From Zygaena filipendulae (Eukaryota > Arthropoda > Insecta > Lepidoptera > Zygaenidae), in contig OU015668.1 in the NCBI GenBank assembly GCA_907165275.2, positions 9,295,658 to 9,359,657 on the forward strand: 64,000 bases of DNA, given 5' to 3'. The position numbers and the translations under genes were made by a program. Below, in pieces: positions 42,560-55,292 of this stretch. The notes under the pieces were generated by a model. The model had not been told where the DNA came from, did not search any database, and saw only the letters and a program-made list of their open reading frames with translations. Positions within the stretch are counted from its first letter, which is position 1. Each line of letters starts with the position of its first letter.

Positions 42560-42665
42560 AGTTAAGTACCTACTGACTTTTTTATTAGTTTTTAATAGTT
42601 ATTAAATTGCGATGCTCAATAAAGTATTTTTTCATTCGTTCATTTATTTATTTATTTATTTATTC
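42560..42665 (+). mobile_element. Short retroposon tail with ATTT microsatellite
   Basis: AATAAAG is followed by CATTCGTTCATTTATTTATT, a typical truncated retroposon end with a tetranucleotide tail. Confidence 0.4.
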
Positions 42666-43997
42666 TTTTTGCGCAAAATAGTACAAATGGTGAACTTAAT
42701 GCCTAGCGGCATTCACAATCATTAAAAGAAATAGACAATTATCAATGAGTAGGCACTTTAGGCACTTAGAATTACACGTGAGTGGTATTTGTATTATTCC
42801 ATCGAAACAGATTTAACTCGGCAAATTGTACCCACTTTGAACTGTAAATATGGTTACACTACACCTACCAAGTGCGCCCAAACAACAGTCCCACCTCAAC
42901 CTCAGCAAATATCAATTATGCCATTACGTTTGTCTGCTAATAACTCGCGAACTAAACGGTTAAGCGCATAGCGGGGGCGGGAATCCGTTGAGTCAATATG
43001 GGTCAGTAACTTGGTGAGCAAATATCGCGCCACCCATAGTAGTTGAAATCTTAGAGTAGGGTGACCATTGTGTGTTTTCATTTGTTAATTTAGGGACAAG
43101 GTTTTGATGTCAATCTTCTTTGAGCGTCATGAGAGTTTAGTTTTCAAGGTTGAATTTGATTGGAACTTTTTAAAAGCAACGATTGTAAAGCACTTTAGTT
43201 ACTTTAGCGAGTGCTAATGTGTGTATACTTAAGAGTGATTAGGTTACAAACTTGTAGCCTCATATTTTCATTACGTACTTCTATGTTTTTGGGCATACAA
43301 AAACGTTATTTCACTTTATTTCATTTCTAGTGCTCTATTTTTAAATCGTACGTACAAAAAAAAAATTGTAGATTTTATCGGAAAATTTATCTAAAAAATG
43401 GGATCAGTTAAAATTACACGACTGTTTTATATTGGTAAGTAATTATTATAAATTATTGGAATTCACTTGGTTTTCAAACATGCATAGATTAATCGCTGGT
43501 GTAAAACATAAATCTCCACATGTTCCTCGCATTCATAGTCACCCTAATCAGCCCGGCACCATCAAAATGTACAATTTCTAAGTTGGACATAGTCTTGTCA
43601 GTTTAAAGGCTAGACATAGGGTTGCCACTTCAAAGGTTATTGTTTGATTTTCTCTAATCAATCCAAGATCTTGTCACGTTTGAAACTTGGTGGGTTGGAA
43701 TTTTGAGTTAAATAATATAATAATAAAAAATTAAATAACGTCTACAACGTTAATACACTTTCACACTATGCCGAATCGTTCAGTCAGCGGCTGATATGAA
43801 GCGAAAGATTTTTAAGCGTTAGTTTGCTGAGCAGTTACCCGCTTAGTTCGTTAAAAATCGCCTCTGTTTGTCTAGTGTGAACGTACCCTTAGCGTACCTA
43901 GTAGGTATATTAGTCTCCATAGGTATTAAGAAGTTATTCAATAATCCTGAGGTTTTAACGGATTGATTTCCATGTGAATTGGCTAATTACTACTATT
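42666..43997. other. No feature seen
   Basis: AT-rich intergenic DNA with no repeat shared within the window. Confidence 0.5.
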
Positions 43998-44110
43998 TTG
44001 TTGCCCGTGTCTAAATTATAAATTAGACAGAACATAGTGCGATCGATTTGGCAGTCGATTCTGAACATACTACTTTGTAGTTTTCAGTCAATTAATTAAC
44101 ACGTTGTGTA
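43998..44110 (+). mobile_element. TIR element I, 3' fragment
   Basis: AACATAGTGCGATCGATT, GTAGTTTTCAGTCAATTAAT and AACACGTTGTG match the last ~85 bp of element I. Confidence 0.5.
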
Positions 44111-44177
44111 CAGCCCAAACAAACTTTTTTTCAAATAAATTCGTACATTAGGTACCTATTGCAGGAACTATCTTAAA

Positions 44178-44446
44178 TCTAATATTACAAATGCGAAAGT
44201 ATGTTCGTTTATACTACTCAACCGATTAGACAGACAGAAAAGGACATTGGTTATCCCAGCTGTTCCTCGAGGTTTCACCCGCGTTAATTTCGGAGTTTCT
44301 GCGTGAATTACGGGATAGAAAGTACCCTATGTCATTCTATGTACCCCTGACCACGTGCATGCCTAATTTCATTATAATCGGTTGAGAAGTAAAGACGTGA
44401 AATCGTAACAAACAAACTCACATTCACATTTATTATGTTAGTGGGA
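44178..44446. mobile_element. Two Helitron-like copies joined head to head
   Basis: A plus-strand 5' half (AATATTACAAATGCGAAAG to AAGGACATTGG, ~44250) meets a minus-strand copy (CAGCTGTTCCTCGAGG ... TTATGTTAGTGGGA, 44258-44446). Confidence 0.55.
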
Positions 44447-44765
44447 ATTAAAATTACGAGTAAGCCAAAATTTTCCATCGCTAAATAGGTACTTAAGTAA
44501 TTATTTTTTTGGAAATTTGAAATTTAGAGACAAACAGAATTAACGTTATTAAATAGACATAGTATACCTAACCATAGTATAACTATTGAACATTTACATA
44601 ATATGTACTCCGAACTTGTCCAATAAGGCGCGGGCCGAAGTTTCTGTGGGTACAGCAAACATTTCTGATGAGCTCCCATATTGCCCGCCGTGATGTTTGC
44701 TCTATCACGAACAGTGGTTACTGTTTCTGAGGGTTATTGAATGCGTATTTCGGAAAATAACTGTA

Positions 44766-45022
44766 CTAGCTTTTCGCGCGGTTTCACCCGCGTTGATTTC
44801 GGAGTTCTCACGGGAATACCAGGGCAAAAAGTACCATATGACCTTCTCTGTACCTCTGAAAATATGTAGGTATGCATTTTATGATGATCGACTGAGTAAG
44901 CATACCAAATATTATTACACCACTAGCTGCACTGCGGTTTCAGCCGCGTTAATTTCGGAGATCCCGCGGGAGTAACGTGACAAAAAGTATCATGTCTTTC
45001 TCCCTACTCCTTCAACTAGTTG
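44766..45022 (-). mobile_element. Two tandem Helitron-like copies
   Basis: CTAG at 44766 (GGTTTCACCCGCGTTGATTT) and again at 44923 (CGGTTTCAGCCGCGTTAATT), same orientation. The second is truncated near 45022 next to an AGGT microsatellite. Confidence 0.55.
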
Positions 45023-45132
45023 GAATAAACCCGCGTAGGTAGGTAGGTAGGTATGCAAAATGTGAAATGTAACAAACATACAAACAAAATAGCTCCGTAA
45101 TATTATGTGCCGCTGAATATTTATAAATTATA

Positions 45133-45385
45133 GTTTAGAATCGACTTCCGAATCGATCGCACCGTGTTTTAATGTAGGTTATATTTTTTCATTTTTGCTA
45201 GCCCATGTCTAAATAATTTATAATACAATATTTTGCGCGTACCTACGCCGCCCCACGCGTTGCAAAAAAATCGAATCGGTCATTGAAACGTAGGCGCGGG
45301 CGTAGCGCTTGAAATTTCGTAGACAGGTCCTCCAAACTATCATATTATTGTTTATTTTTTTAAATGGGATGTATCAGGTTTTTGG
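45133..45385 (-). mobile_element. TIR element I, internal part
   Basis: The reverse complement matches the middle of 56707-57056 (TAGCCCATGTCTAAATAATT, ATCGATCGCAC, GATGTATCAGGTT); both termini are missing. Confidence 0.55.
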
Positions 45386-45607
45386 TCATTCAAAACTAAA
45401 AACCTATCGCGTCAAACAAGCACAGTGTAATGATCAACAGAATATCAGCTACATGAAACGTACCAGTTGAATGCGATGCAAGCTTGTGTTTACACTGACC
45501 GGGAGACGTTTCTTTCAATGCTCCCTGACCGGCTTGCGGTGTATAGAGTGTCATTACCTGCGCAACGTGGCTCGTTCAGGTCCAGACAGTTACTTTCTCA
45601 AGTAGCT

Positions 45608-45840
45608 AATAGGGATGTTGATGACTTTTGAAAAACCAAATTCTAATTAGTCTGTCAGTTAGAAAATAAAATTAAAATAGACACGTATTTTTTGCTTTTT
45701 CAAATAAATCAAAATATACAGAGATAAAGCGTTTTAAAGTTTAGTGTGAGGGCTCGTGACATCACTAACCGCTATGAGCCGCCATACAAACTGCACTGGT
45801 TAGTGACGCCACGCGAAATTTCAACACAATGTATCGTACT
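45608..45840 (+). mobile_element. Family A MITE, copy A14, truncated
   Basis: AATAGGGATGTTGATGAC through the centre, where the motifs are mutated (TGACATCA, TGACGCCA), to CACAATGTATCG; the last ~90 bp are lost. Confidence 0.7.
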
Positions 45841-46828
45841 CAATTTTGATTTTATTACATTTTGGATTTATTTAATTTGATTTTTATTAAATTCTGATTT
45901 AACAGGCGTTTAGGTAAGTGTATGTTTAATTAACAGGTGACAATGTAAGAAAATCTTAAAAAGCAGTTTTAACCCTCTCTTTTAATCATTCTTATGACTA
46001 TGGCAATTTCGTTTTTGTAATACACTATAGGAAACAATGTAAATGCTTAATAGGATTTAATAATAATTAACAATAATATTAGAGAATAAGATTTTTTCTG
46101 AGAAATTTGTAAAACTATTTGTGACTATATCCTCTTTAATTTTCGATTTTTTTTAAACCCTAAGTTATCTATCTATTTCTAAGTTGTGAATTTTCATATT
46201 ATCGTAGCAAATCGATTTTAATATATCCCTAAATATACACGATTTTAACCCTTGTTACTATCGTGTTAATAAATAAATACTTGTAAAATAAACACTTGTA
46301 AAATATCGTGTAAATAAATAAATAAATAAATACTTGACCCTTTGGTTTGCGTTCCACTTTTGTCCCAGATTTTGAGGTTAGACATTTTCATTTCCATCAA
46401 AGCTGTCACTTCAACGTGCATCATACTAAACGCAGCATCAAACCCAACTCGCATTGGGTCAACATTTGCCCAGTGCAGATGAAAAGTCGACGAATGACCA
46501 GTGTTATGCAAACATTTGCACGTGACCTGACCACTGACAACTTATAGCCATATTGTGCAGTGAGAACGGGTCCTAAGAGCGCGGTCGTTTGTGAATTGGA
46601 TATGAAGCTATATCATACCATTTTCTATGGACATCCGTAACATATACAATACGTAAAAATGTGATTTTTATTTAATGAAATTTAATCCTACCTGTAGGTG
46701 CGTAAATTGAGTATATTTGATCGAAATTCAGTCAGGTTTTTTGTTGCAAGAGATTACTAATTTACTTTTTTAAATTGTATATTAGATTGTGTTCTCTTTG
46801 GTGATTTTGAAAATCATAATATGTATTA
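45841..46828. other. No gene seen
   Basis: AT-rich; short ORFs at 46266 and 46347 overlap on opposite strands and look random. Confidence 0.45.
46305..46335 (+). repeat. AAAT microsatellite
   Basis: AAATAAATAAATAAATAAAT; nearby TACTTGTAAAATAAACACTTG is also duplicated. Confidence 0.7.
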
Positions 46829-47016
46829 CTATAGCTGTTCCCCGCGGTTTAACCCGCGTTAATTTGGGTGTTCCCGCGGGAATTCCGGGTCAAAAAGTAC
46901 CCCTGACAATGTGTATGCAAAATTTCATGACGATCGGTCGAGCCGTTACAGGCGTGAAAGCGTAACAGACAGACAGACAGACAGAGTTACTTTCGCATTT
47001 ATAATATTAGTAGGGA
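46829..47016 (-). mobile_element. Helitron-like element, subfamily 1, well preserved
   Basis: CTATAGCTGTTCCCCGCGG, GTTCCCGCGGGAATTCC, GTATGCAAAATTTCATGACG, a short CAGA repeat and the 5' end ATAATATTAGTAGGGA. Confidence 0.65.
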
Positions 47017-47084
47017 TAATATGCTATTATATACTTACTTAATTTGAGAATTTGCATTTTCCTAGATTCATTCGGTTGTTTTTA

Positions 47085-47150
47085 ACCGACTTCCAAAAAG
47101 GAGGAGGTTCTATGTTCGATTGTATGTATGTTTTTGCTTATGCTTTCAAA
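47085..47150 (+). repeat. CCGACTTCCAAAAAGG family repeat, copy 1
   Basis: TTAACCGACTTCCAAAAAGG followed by TATGTTCGATTGTATGTATG, a sequence common in Lepidoptera. Other copies are at 50565 and 62341. Confidence 0.6.
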
Positions 47151-47159
47151 CAACGAATA

Positions 47160-47894
47160 CTTAACATAATTTTTATAATATTGTTTATATAATTTAAGAA
47201 AAATAATCTTACAAATAAATAACAGAGGCGTAAAAACAAAAATTATCTCCGTTTCAACGAATTTAACTCTTCCAATATTGATTAAAATAAATAAAATCTA
47301 TACACCGCATAACATTTGCATAACAAAAGTTTATTGCCTACAAGGGATAAGTCTTGCCACCTCACACCAAACGGGAACATTAGAAAATATAACGTAACCT
47401 CACAAAAATAAAGTCCAAAATCCAATACAAGTTGAACACATTTCCGCGCTGTATATTTTCATGTTGATACACATTGGTTCTGTGTCACACAGAGCTACAT
47501 TTTGTACGAGTAACTTCACCACAGAAATCGGCTATTGTTATCAAAAGGAAAACGATTCCAACAAAAGGGTTAAAGGAATATCTAAGATGCGTTCCCTTGC
47601 TGTTTGCGTTGGGTAATTATTCTATTGTCATTTTATTTATATTTTGCTAAGTTATCTTTGGGATATCTTCTAATAAAGTTTAAGATGGGAAGGGGGAAGT
47701 TGTGGGTGTTTTAAGTATTGTTTTATGTTAATATTAAAACCATAGTGTTGTTATGGGAATAACTTTCAGTAGATGAGACACGGCACTACTGGTTTTATTG
47801 TGTATTCTATGTGCATATACCAAACTTAGGGTTGTGTTTATTTTATTGTACGATTGTGCTTTTATCACCGTCATTAGTTGCTTATAAAAAGCAA
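47160..47894. other. No feature seen
   Basis: AT-rich intergenic DNA. Confidence 0.5.
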
Positions 47895-48088
47895 CTAGCT
47901 GCCCCCGCGATTTTACCCGCGTTAATTTCAGAGTTTCCGCGGGAATTCCAGGATAAAATATAGCTATAAAACTTCTTCATGAATCACTCTATCTATTGAA
48001 GAAAACCGCATGAAAATCCGTTGCGTAATTTCAAAGATAAGCATACATAGGGACAGACAGACGGGAAGCGACTTTGTTTTATATTATG
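47895..48088 (-). mobile_element. Helitron-like element, subfamily 3
   Basis: CTAG at 47895, TTTCCGCGGGAATTCCAGG and AAAACCGCATGAAAATCCGT, matching the subfamily 3 copy at 50808. Confidence 0.55.
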
Positions 48089-48224
48089 TACCTAGTGATA
48101 AGGCTGCCTTTTGCTCTGCTTTATCTTTTTATGCACGCACCCCATGGGAACTATTCGATAGTTTTAAATACGTAACTATACAATATTTTTTATCTAGATA
48201 TTGATCAAATAAACCACATTTTTT

Positions 48225-48330
48225 TTGAAACTACTGAACCGATAAAAAAAAAACACTGATGAAATGCTACAGTATCACCGAGTCAAATAGGATACTTTTT
48301 ATCACGAAACAAAAGATCCCGAACCCTCAG
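48225..48330 (+). mobile_element. Helitron-like fragment, degenerate
   Basis: AAACTACTGAACCGAT and ATAGGATACTTTTTATCACG; no ends. Confidence 0.3.
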
Positions 48331-48957
48331 TTAAACTATGGGCTGCAATTATTATTTTTATTGTTTTGTTATTACATACATGACTTATTGAACTTACCTG
48401 ATAAAATACAATGTGGTCGAAAATTGCGATAGATTTTCAACTTCAAACTGGTAGCTGGCCAGCCGGACACAAGAAGGTGCACTATCAAAGTGTAGTTACC
48501 TCACATGATTTCCTCCACCGACAACTCAAGTTCAAAATGTTGGCACAAGAACCTACGAATTGCGACACGCGATCCGAACTAAGTAGGTACCATCCGAAGT
48601 ACGATCATCGCTAAGTACAATCCGAAGTAAGCTATCGCTAGGAAGTAAGGTAATAAAGAGGTGGCAAGTTTGATTCCATTTGCATCGTCAAGTTGCGGAC
48701 TGGTGTCGTTTTATTTCAAAGTTTACGTCCGTCCATCGGGGATTATAAGTAAATTTATTATTTCTCATCTGTTACACTTTTGACAACTTAAATTCAAATT
48801 TAAACAATAAAACTAAGTAAATACTTGCGTTGGTACAGTTAATTTGGTATTTATTAATTATCTTAATCTCAATCTTATTAACTTCATTATATTCGGGATA
48901 TTTTGTCTTTATTTTAAAATCAGCAGGGTCGTTTCCCGGCTATGAAACTTTAAAAAA

Positions 48958-49150
48958 TCTGATTATAAATGTGAAAGTGTGGATGTTTGGATGTTTATTA
49001 CTTAATCACGCAAAAACGGCTGAACGGATTTGGAGGAAATTAGGCATGCACGTTGTCAGAGGTACAGAGAAGGACATAGGGTACTTTTAATCCCGGAATC
49101 CTCGCGGGAACTCCGAAATTACCGTGGGTGAAACCGCGGGGCACAGCTAG
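48958..49150 (+). mobile_element. Helitron-like element, subfamily 1
   Basis: TCTGATTATAAATGTGAAAG, CAAAAACGGCTGAACGGATT, GCGGGAACTCCGAAATTACC and CTAG 49147-49150. Same type as 37402-37600. Confidence 0.65.
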
Positions 49151-50564
49151 TAGGTATATAGGTATAGATACAGTTTACGTCAATCCTGAGAAATTTTTAG
49201 CTGTTTCTGGTAGTTTCGGACTTGGCCATTTAGGCTCACTTCTAAAATTCACCCTGTATAAGTAGGTAATTACCAAGCTCCATATTTATTTTAAAAGTTT
49301 CCAAAACTTCCTAAGTAATGGCAACACAATAAAGCGAAGACATATTTCCCCGTTACTGTAGGTGCACCCCCCGAGTGCTTTTAATAGCGTCATGTATCAA
49401 TTCGGGGCCATCAAGAAGTTAAACAAAAAAAAGTTTGTCTGTTTCACAAAACAGCGTTAACTGCTAAACTTGATGGCAACTTTGTCCTAACTTGTCATCG
49501 GTGACTTTATTTAGTACCCTCTTTAGGCTGATGTCACACAAGTATGGCGAAAACGTAGCGTTTTTTAAAGCGCTGGAATGAGTTTTAATTATTTTAAAAT
49601 GTTACACTGAACTCCTAAGTCAGTTTAGGAATTCCCGCAGGATTTCTTCATCTTAGAATAAAAGTATCCTATATCTTGTATTCCAAGACCGAAATTACTC
49701 GTAACTAAACACCAAACAGATGATGCCCTCACAGTTTCAACCTTATGAATTTCGGTATTCGCATTCTTCTGAGACAAACAGTATATTTTGTTTCGTTCGG
49801 GAATACCAACTGTTGCTTTCTATCAGTGAAAGAATGTTCAAATTTGGTTCATTAGTTCTATAGTTTAATCATTACAAACAAAAAAAGGCATCCTCATTAT
49901 TACTTTCAAATGTGATTTCTACAGCAGTTTGTTTCGTATCCGAGATCGTTTAAAAAAAAGCAGCGGCGTTGCTATGCACGCACCTTTACGATTTTATGCT
50001 AATAAAGTGATATTGTTTTCTTCACAAAGTGCTATTAATTATGAAGTGTGGCAGTCGCATTTTATTAATCCCAAACAACTCCGAAGGCGTTGTCTGAGCT
50101 ATTTAATGTGCAAAACTTGGACTCTCCATAATACGCAAGGTGCAAACAATAATGTAAAGTGTTATTTACGTCTGTTTGTTGATCTAACGAAATTCCAACA
50201 ACATTTTTTATGAAGGCACTGTTTCTGTGGAGTCGAATCTTTCACCGTTTAACGTGAAAAACAACCTGCTAAGTTATTTTGGAACTCTTTAAAGGCTGCT
50301 TCCATATTAATACCCGCACCTTTCACCCAGTGAATTTTGCAAGTCTTTCGGGAACTCTTAAGAAGGTAGAAATTCTGTAAATGATTGTGAAACCACATCA
50401 AAATCCATTGCGAATAGTCTAAAGTTAGAAATATACTTAGTGCGGTGAGAGTGACACCTATATTATTGTCATGACTAACTTGGATCTTGGAAAAGGACAT
50501 AGCTTGTCAGCGCAGTACTTCGTGCTCGGTTTTCGTGAATTATTTTTATAATGAAAAACTATGT
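49151..50564. other. No recognised gene
   Basis: A 94-codon ORF (49929-50213) has no known motif. Scattered Helitron-like traces occur near 49625-49680 and 49800-49880. Confidence 0.4.
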
Positions 50565-50626
50565 AAAAAAAAACATACATACAATCGAACATAGAAACTC
50601 TTCCTTTTTGGAAGTCGGTTAAAAAT
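50565..50626 (-). repeat. CCGACTTCCAAAAAGG family repeat, copy 2
   Basis: A-run, CATACATACAATCGAACATA and CCTTTTTGGAAGTCGGTTAA. Confidence 0.6.
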
Positions 50627-50807
50627 TAATGTTTTTATTTCATTTCGGATGCGAATCGAATACCATCCATTATATTCCCTCGTCATTTATACGATGGAAG
50701 TGTAATTATTAATAATCTAAAATTAAAATTGCAAATTGTAGCTTGGTTAGGCACTTTGTTCAAATTCAACTGGACTGCATGGGACTTGTGCCTGGAAATA
50801 CATCACT

Positions 50808-51004
50808 AGATGGTATAAAACAAAGTCTTTTCCCGCTGTCTGTCCCTATGTATGCTTCGATCTTTAAAACCACGCAACGGATTTTCATGCGGTTTTCACC
50901 AATAGATAGAGTGATTCATGAGAAAGGTTTATATCTAGATTTTATCCTGGGATTCCCACGGGAACTTAGAAATTACCGCGGGTGGGACCGCGGGGGACAA
51001 CTAG
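50808..51004 (+). mobile_element. Helitron-like element, subfamily 3
   Basis: CAACGGATTTTCATGCGGTT, AGAGTGATTCATGAGAAAGG, ACCGCGGGTGGGACCGCGGG and CTAG 51001-51004. Confidence 0.6.
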
Positions 51005-51099
51005 TGATTTGCTATGACAATAAATATTGTAACTAGAATATCGTATACTATGTTTTCTCTGAACAGCAAATCCGTATCCATATACTTAAAATTTAAAAT

Positions 51100-51545
51100 T
51101 TCACCGGCTAGCCTGAAACATAAATATCTTCTACTTGTAAACAATCATAGCAGACAGGATCGTTTCACTAATTTGGTGCATCATAAAACGGCACAAGGTC
51201 AATGTCCAAAGGTAAATTTGAAATACCCATGGTAAAAAATTATTATGGAGATAGAACGTTAAAAAAACGAGTTCCATATTTGCTCAATAGTTTACCCGAG
51301 GACATAAGACGTGAGCCTACACTTGCTAAATTTAAAAGATTATTAAAACAACACTTGTTAAGCACGTTGTAACCATTTACTTACGTAAATTAACTGTTTT
51401 AAGATATCCTAGTTTAATAATTTATAAGCTATGTTTACATAAAGCGAGTTATCTGCAGTCAAACTGCGTAAGCAGTTTTGCGGGGCATGGTCTCAATTAA
51501 AGTGTGAAAACCTTTTCTGAATAAATATATTACATACATACATAC
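51100..51545 (+). pseudogene. 5'-truncated LINE: ORF2 C-terminus, 3' UTR and TACA tail
   Basis: The segment reads HKTAQGQCPKVNLKYPW and then, after a frameshift near 51230, YYGDRTLKKRVPYLLNSLPE followed by DIRREPTLAKFKRLLKQHL and a stop at about 51372. This is a typical non-LTR reverse-transcriptase C-terminus. A 3' UTR with AATAAA at about 51521 and a TACA repeat tail follow. It is 5'-truncated and frameshifted, so inactive. Confidence 0.65.
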
Positions 51546-53148
51546 TTAATTCATATCATATTCATAATATAACACTATACATATAGCTAAAGAGATTTAC
51601 GAGTGTAAAACATTGTTCCACCCAACAAGTTGCTAATTAAAACCTCTAGAGTTACATAACAGCCTGCGCCGGGACGCGGCCGATAGCAGTGCATAATTAA
51701 GAAAGGTGATGTACAACAAAAATCCATCTGGAAGTCGTCGCTTAAGGGCTATGTGGAAGCCAACTCCGACGAGTTGTATAGATGCTGCGGCCGCGTGATG
51801 GAGGCACGAAGAGGCAGTTCGGAGGTGGCATATTGTAACGAGGCGGCTATATGCCACTCGTTATAATATCCCGCCTCATTTCTAATATTTGTTATTAATT
51901 TTTTTTTTATCTGTTCTTTTGATATTTAAAATACTTTTTGACGGAACTAAAACTAGACTGATCTTAAGAAGAATACAACAACTCAAAATTACAAAAAAAT
52001 ATCTTTTATTTAATATTATTTAAGCTAGCCGAAGGCCTACCTCTACCACGAACCTCACAATATATTGTGTATCTATTTCATAAGGATTATTTATTTATTT
52101 TTATCATCACAGAAAATTAAAAAATATGTGACAAAATGTAACACTTAAACAACATTCGCCTAAAAATTTTTGGATGCCCAAATGGACACCGACTCACCAT
52201 ATATTTATTCTCTTTTAATAACGTTGATTATTATATTCACTGAGGAATATTTCTTTGACTGATCCTTCAATTTTTTTTATGTGCCTAGTTAGTAATGTAA
52301 GTACCACATCCAAGCGCTTTCTGCCTCTAGCCGCTCCAAGGTGTGGGGCCGCCACATTAGCGGCTGAACACATCGCGCTCCGCGTCAACGGCGACGGATA
52401 GAAGCGATAATGGCCGAACTGATTTCCCAAACGTGCCCTACGACCTACGGAATTTGGATAAAGTTATCAAATTTTCAAAACTGCCTAACGCGTTACGCAA
52501 AGTAAGCGAACACGCTCCGCACATAACACGCCCGGCTTTTAGGTGTGCGTGTAGGCACATAGCAGTGCCTACCCATCCGTCTCAGGAGTCGTTAAGCTAT
52601 AATGTGGAAGCTAATTGCAATTATTACTTAGCTGCGAGTGGTTTTCGTGAGATTTTTTGTTGTTGTCATTTGTTGTTCAGTAACCATGTTTGTTTTGATG
52701 CGAATCATATTTAGAAGTCGGCCGTTTCACGCGCGGGTCTTCCCTAAGGATTTTTGAGGGGAGAACGTACAAAATAGGTCCTATTCCTGGACCTAAAATA
52801 ACGATTTGTCAAAAAAAATGAAAATAGTTACTCCTGTTTTAGTAGCGTTTAAATCGACTGATTCAATAGAAGACAACTTCTATAGATATCACAGACATAA
52901 ACTGTGTTATTTTTTTAAGCAACACGACAACCCTTTAGAAGTTATGTTTTGGGGTTGTCAAGTGTAGCTTCTTCAAACCTCCGTACTATTTTTATTTAAT
53001 TTATTTTTTTATGTTACAAGCTTTTACGTATTTAGTCTCCACTATTCTTTTGCATTTAGCTATCTCTGAAATATTTTTTTTACTACACTTCTGGGTATAA
53101 TATATTCTAACTGGAATTTCGTAAACACCTTTGGTTCTTATAAAAATA
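51546..53148. other. No recognised gene; two GC-rich patches
   Basis: 51655-51850 and 52310-52560 are GC-rich and may be old transposon coding DNA. No domain is recognisable in any frame. Confidence 0.35.
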
Positions 53149-53393
53149 CTAGAAGTCCCACGCGGTTACACCCGCGATAATTTTGGAGTTCCCGAAAAAT
53201 TATTGCATTGCAAACTTGGCCCCCCCTTTTCACCCCTGCAGGGGTAGAATTTCGGAAAATCTTATCTTATCGGATGCTTACGTCATACAAAGAACACACC
53301 CTCCAGGTTTTAGGTCTCTATAATCCGCGGTTTATGCTGTGCATTGATCCGTCTGTTAGTCATTTAGGACAAAGCATTTTATATGCATAGATA
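53149..53393 (-). mobile_element. Helitron-like element, subfamily 5
   Basis: CTAG at 53149, CGCGGTTACACCCGCG and TCTTATCGGATGCTTACGTC, CATTGATCCGTCTGTTAG. Matches the body at 16636-16825. Confidence 0.55.
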
Positions 53394-54944
53394 AGGGACT
53401 TTCGAACGTTAATTATAAGGATTTGGTCACCTGTTGTCACATTTTGTTGCAATTTCATTTGGCGTTCCAAAAGGACAACATTAAAACGTCGGCTAAAACT
53501 AAATTTGATGCGAACAAAACTCATCGCATCAGTGTAATACGTAATTACGCGTCTCCCAGGATAATTATTCAGTAGGTACTGGCCGAATGGAGCGTTATGT
53601 GCTGACGATTTTATATCGTATAGAGTTGATGTAACCCCTGCCTCCGTAGCCGAGTTGACATTCTATAATCATTAACGCATAGAAAACTAAACAACGAATC
53701 GTCATGTCCAATTTTGCGTGACCACGTCACATATATGACACATATAAATGATTGAATTCCTTTTAGTAACCAAAAAACTAACCTTGAAGTAAAATTAAAT
53801 AAAGACAAGATAAAATTGTAAGTAGGTATTAAAATAAATAGGTACCTACGATAATTTAAGCTTAAATTATTTTAAGCTTAGGTTTTATTTACAAAAGTAA
53901 CTACACTAAATTTAATTGAGTTATAATAAAGGCCTCTAATAAATAAATCTGTTAATTATTCAGAAAAAGATAAAGATAGAGAGAGACAGAGAGATGAAAA
54001 TAATAAAGACGCACAATAATCTTATAATCTTTTAAAGTAAATTCCGTTGGTTCTGAAATAAATGCTTTATCCATACGTATATACAAGTATATGTCGTTGT
54101 CATTAATACATGGGGGCATCTTATAGGTAATAATGGATGCTGTCACGCTACGATAATTCGATGTCACACCACTGTACCGCTCTATATGCACCTATAATAA
54201 TGCCGTTCGACATGTACCAGGTACCTCCCAATTTTCGGTTCATTCGATATTAAAAGCTTTTCGTCGCCAGCACTATGCCAGAGGCATCGAGTATTCAAGC
54301 AGTTATCTATGGTGGGGTGCTCGCTGAAGAGGTGGGTTGTTGCAATTAGATAGAATTTTAACTAATACTGCGCCAAAATTCATACGCAAGCTCTTGATGA
54401 GATATAATATGAGATATATTATAATATAGGTAAGGTATAGAAAGAGATAAATAATATATCTCTAGATAGATAGATGGATATTTTATTCACTCTTTAAAAA
54501 TTACATTAACATTTTATTTCAAAATTAAATAAATACACTAAAGAGATTGTCAATATGTTTATAATTATATTATACACTGGCTTTATAATATTATGTATTA
54601 TATATACACTGGCTGGCCTGCGGGACTTCTTGCGAGTTGTTTATAAGAGCTATGTTACTACGTCATGCCAGTACCTACTGTTGGTTCTTAATTTATACTG
54701 TAAATTAATTTCTCTATCCGTAAACCGATTACGATGCTTGCCTATTTATATAGTAGTTTTTATACGATAGGCGTATAACATGGTACAAATACACAAATAT
54801 TAAATATCTATAATGTCAAAAATTACAGCTTTCTGCATGCCTGTATATAAAACAAAACGGCACACAAAACAAAAAACCTATTCTTATAAATTTTAGTCTG
54901 TCTGTTGAATTAAAGTTTCTGTCAACTGACGGGATGACAATCGA
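53394..54944. other. No gene seen
   Basis: AT-rich. ATAATTTAAGCTTAAATTAT at 53851-53870 is a perfect 20-bp palindrome. Confidence 0.45.
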
Positions 54945-55292
54945 GCTCTTTCTTTCTTTCTTCTTTTTTATGGACTTTCGCATATAATGCATTTAACCAG
55001 TTTCAAGTAAAAATTAATAAGATCGATGTATTTTCCATTTAAATGCTTCGTTGTACGGTTTGAACTTGCAGCCACGGTACCATAGTATGCAAGAACTTTC
55101 TCAAAGCTCTTGGAGGAAACCGAAGAAATCAGCTCGAAATGTCATATTATTATATCTTCATATGAGCACATAAAAAACCATCACTGTGAAAATTATTGTC
55201 CAATATCCTTATATCACAGCAAAATCCATTTTTAACCATTTTTTATCTACATGAAAATAAATGACCGATCCGCCATCTTTGATCCCCGCCAC
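54945..55292 (-). mobile_element. SINE-like retroposon G, copy 2
   Basis: Reverse complement of copy 1 from the CTTTCTTTCTTCTT tail to GATCCCCGCC. It shares CAAGAACTTTCTC, AGCTCGAAATGTCATAT and the AAAATTATTGTCCAATA block. More diverged in the middle. Confidence 0.7.

Noticed and set aside
49929..50213. 94-codon ORF
   Set aside because: No motif, no promoter, AT-rich surroundings.
52433..52714. 93-codon ORF with several cysteines
   Set aside because: Cysteines come from a TTGTTG run; no zinc-finger spacing or other support.
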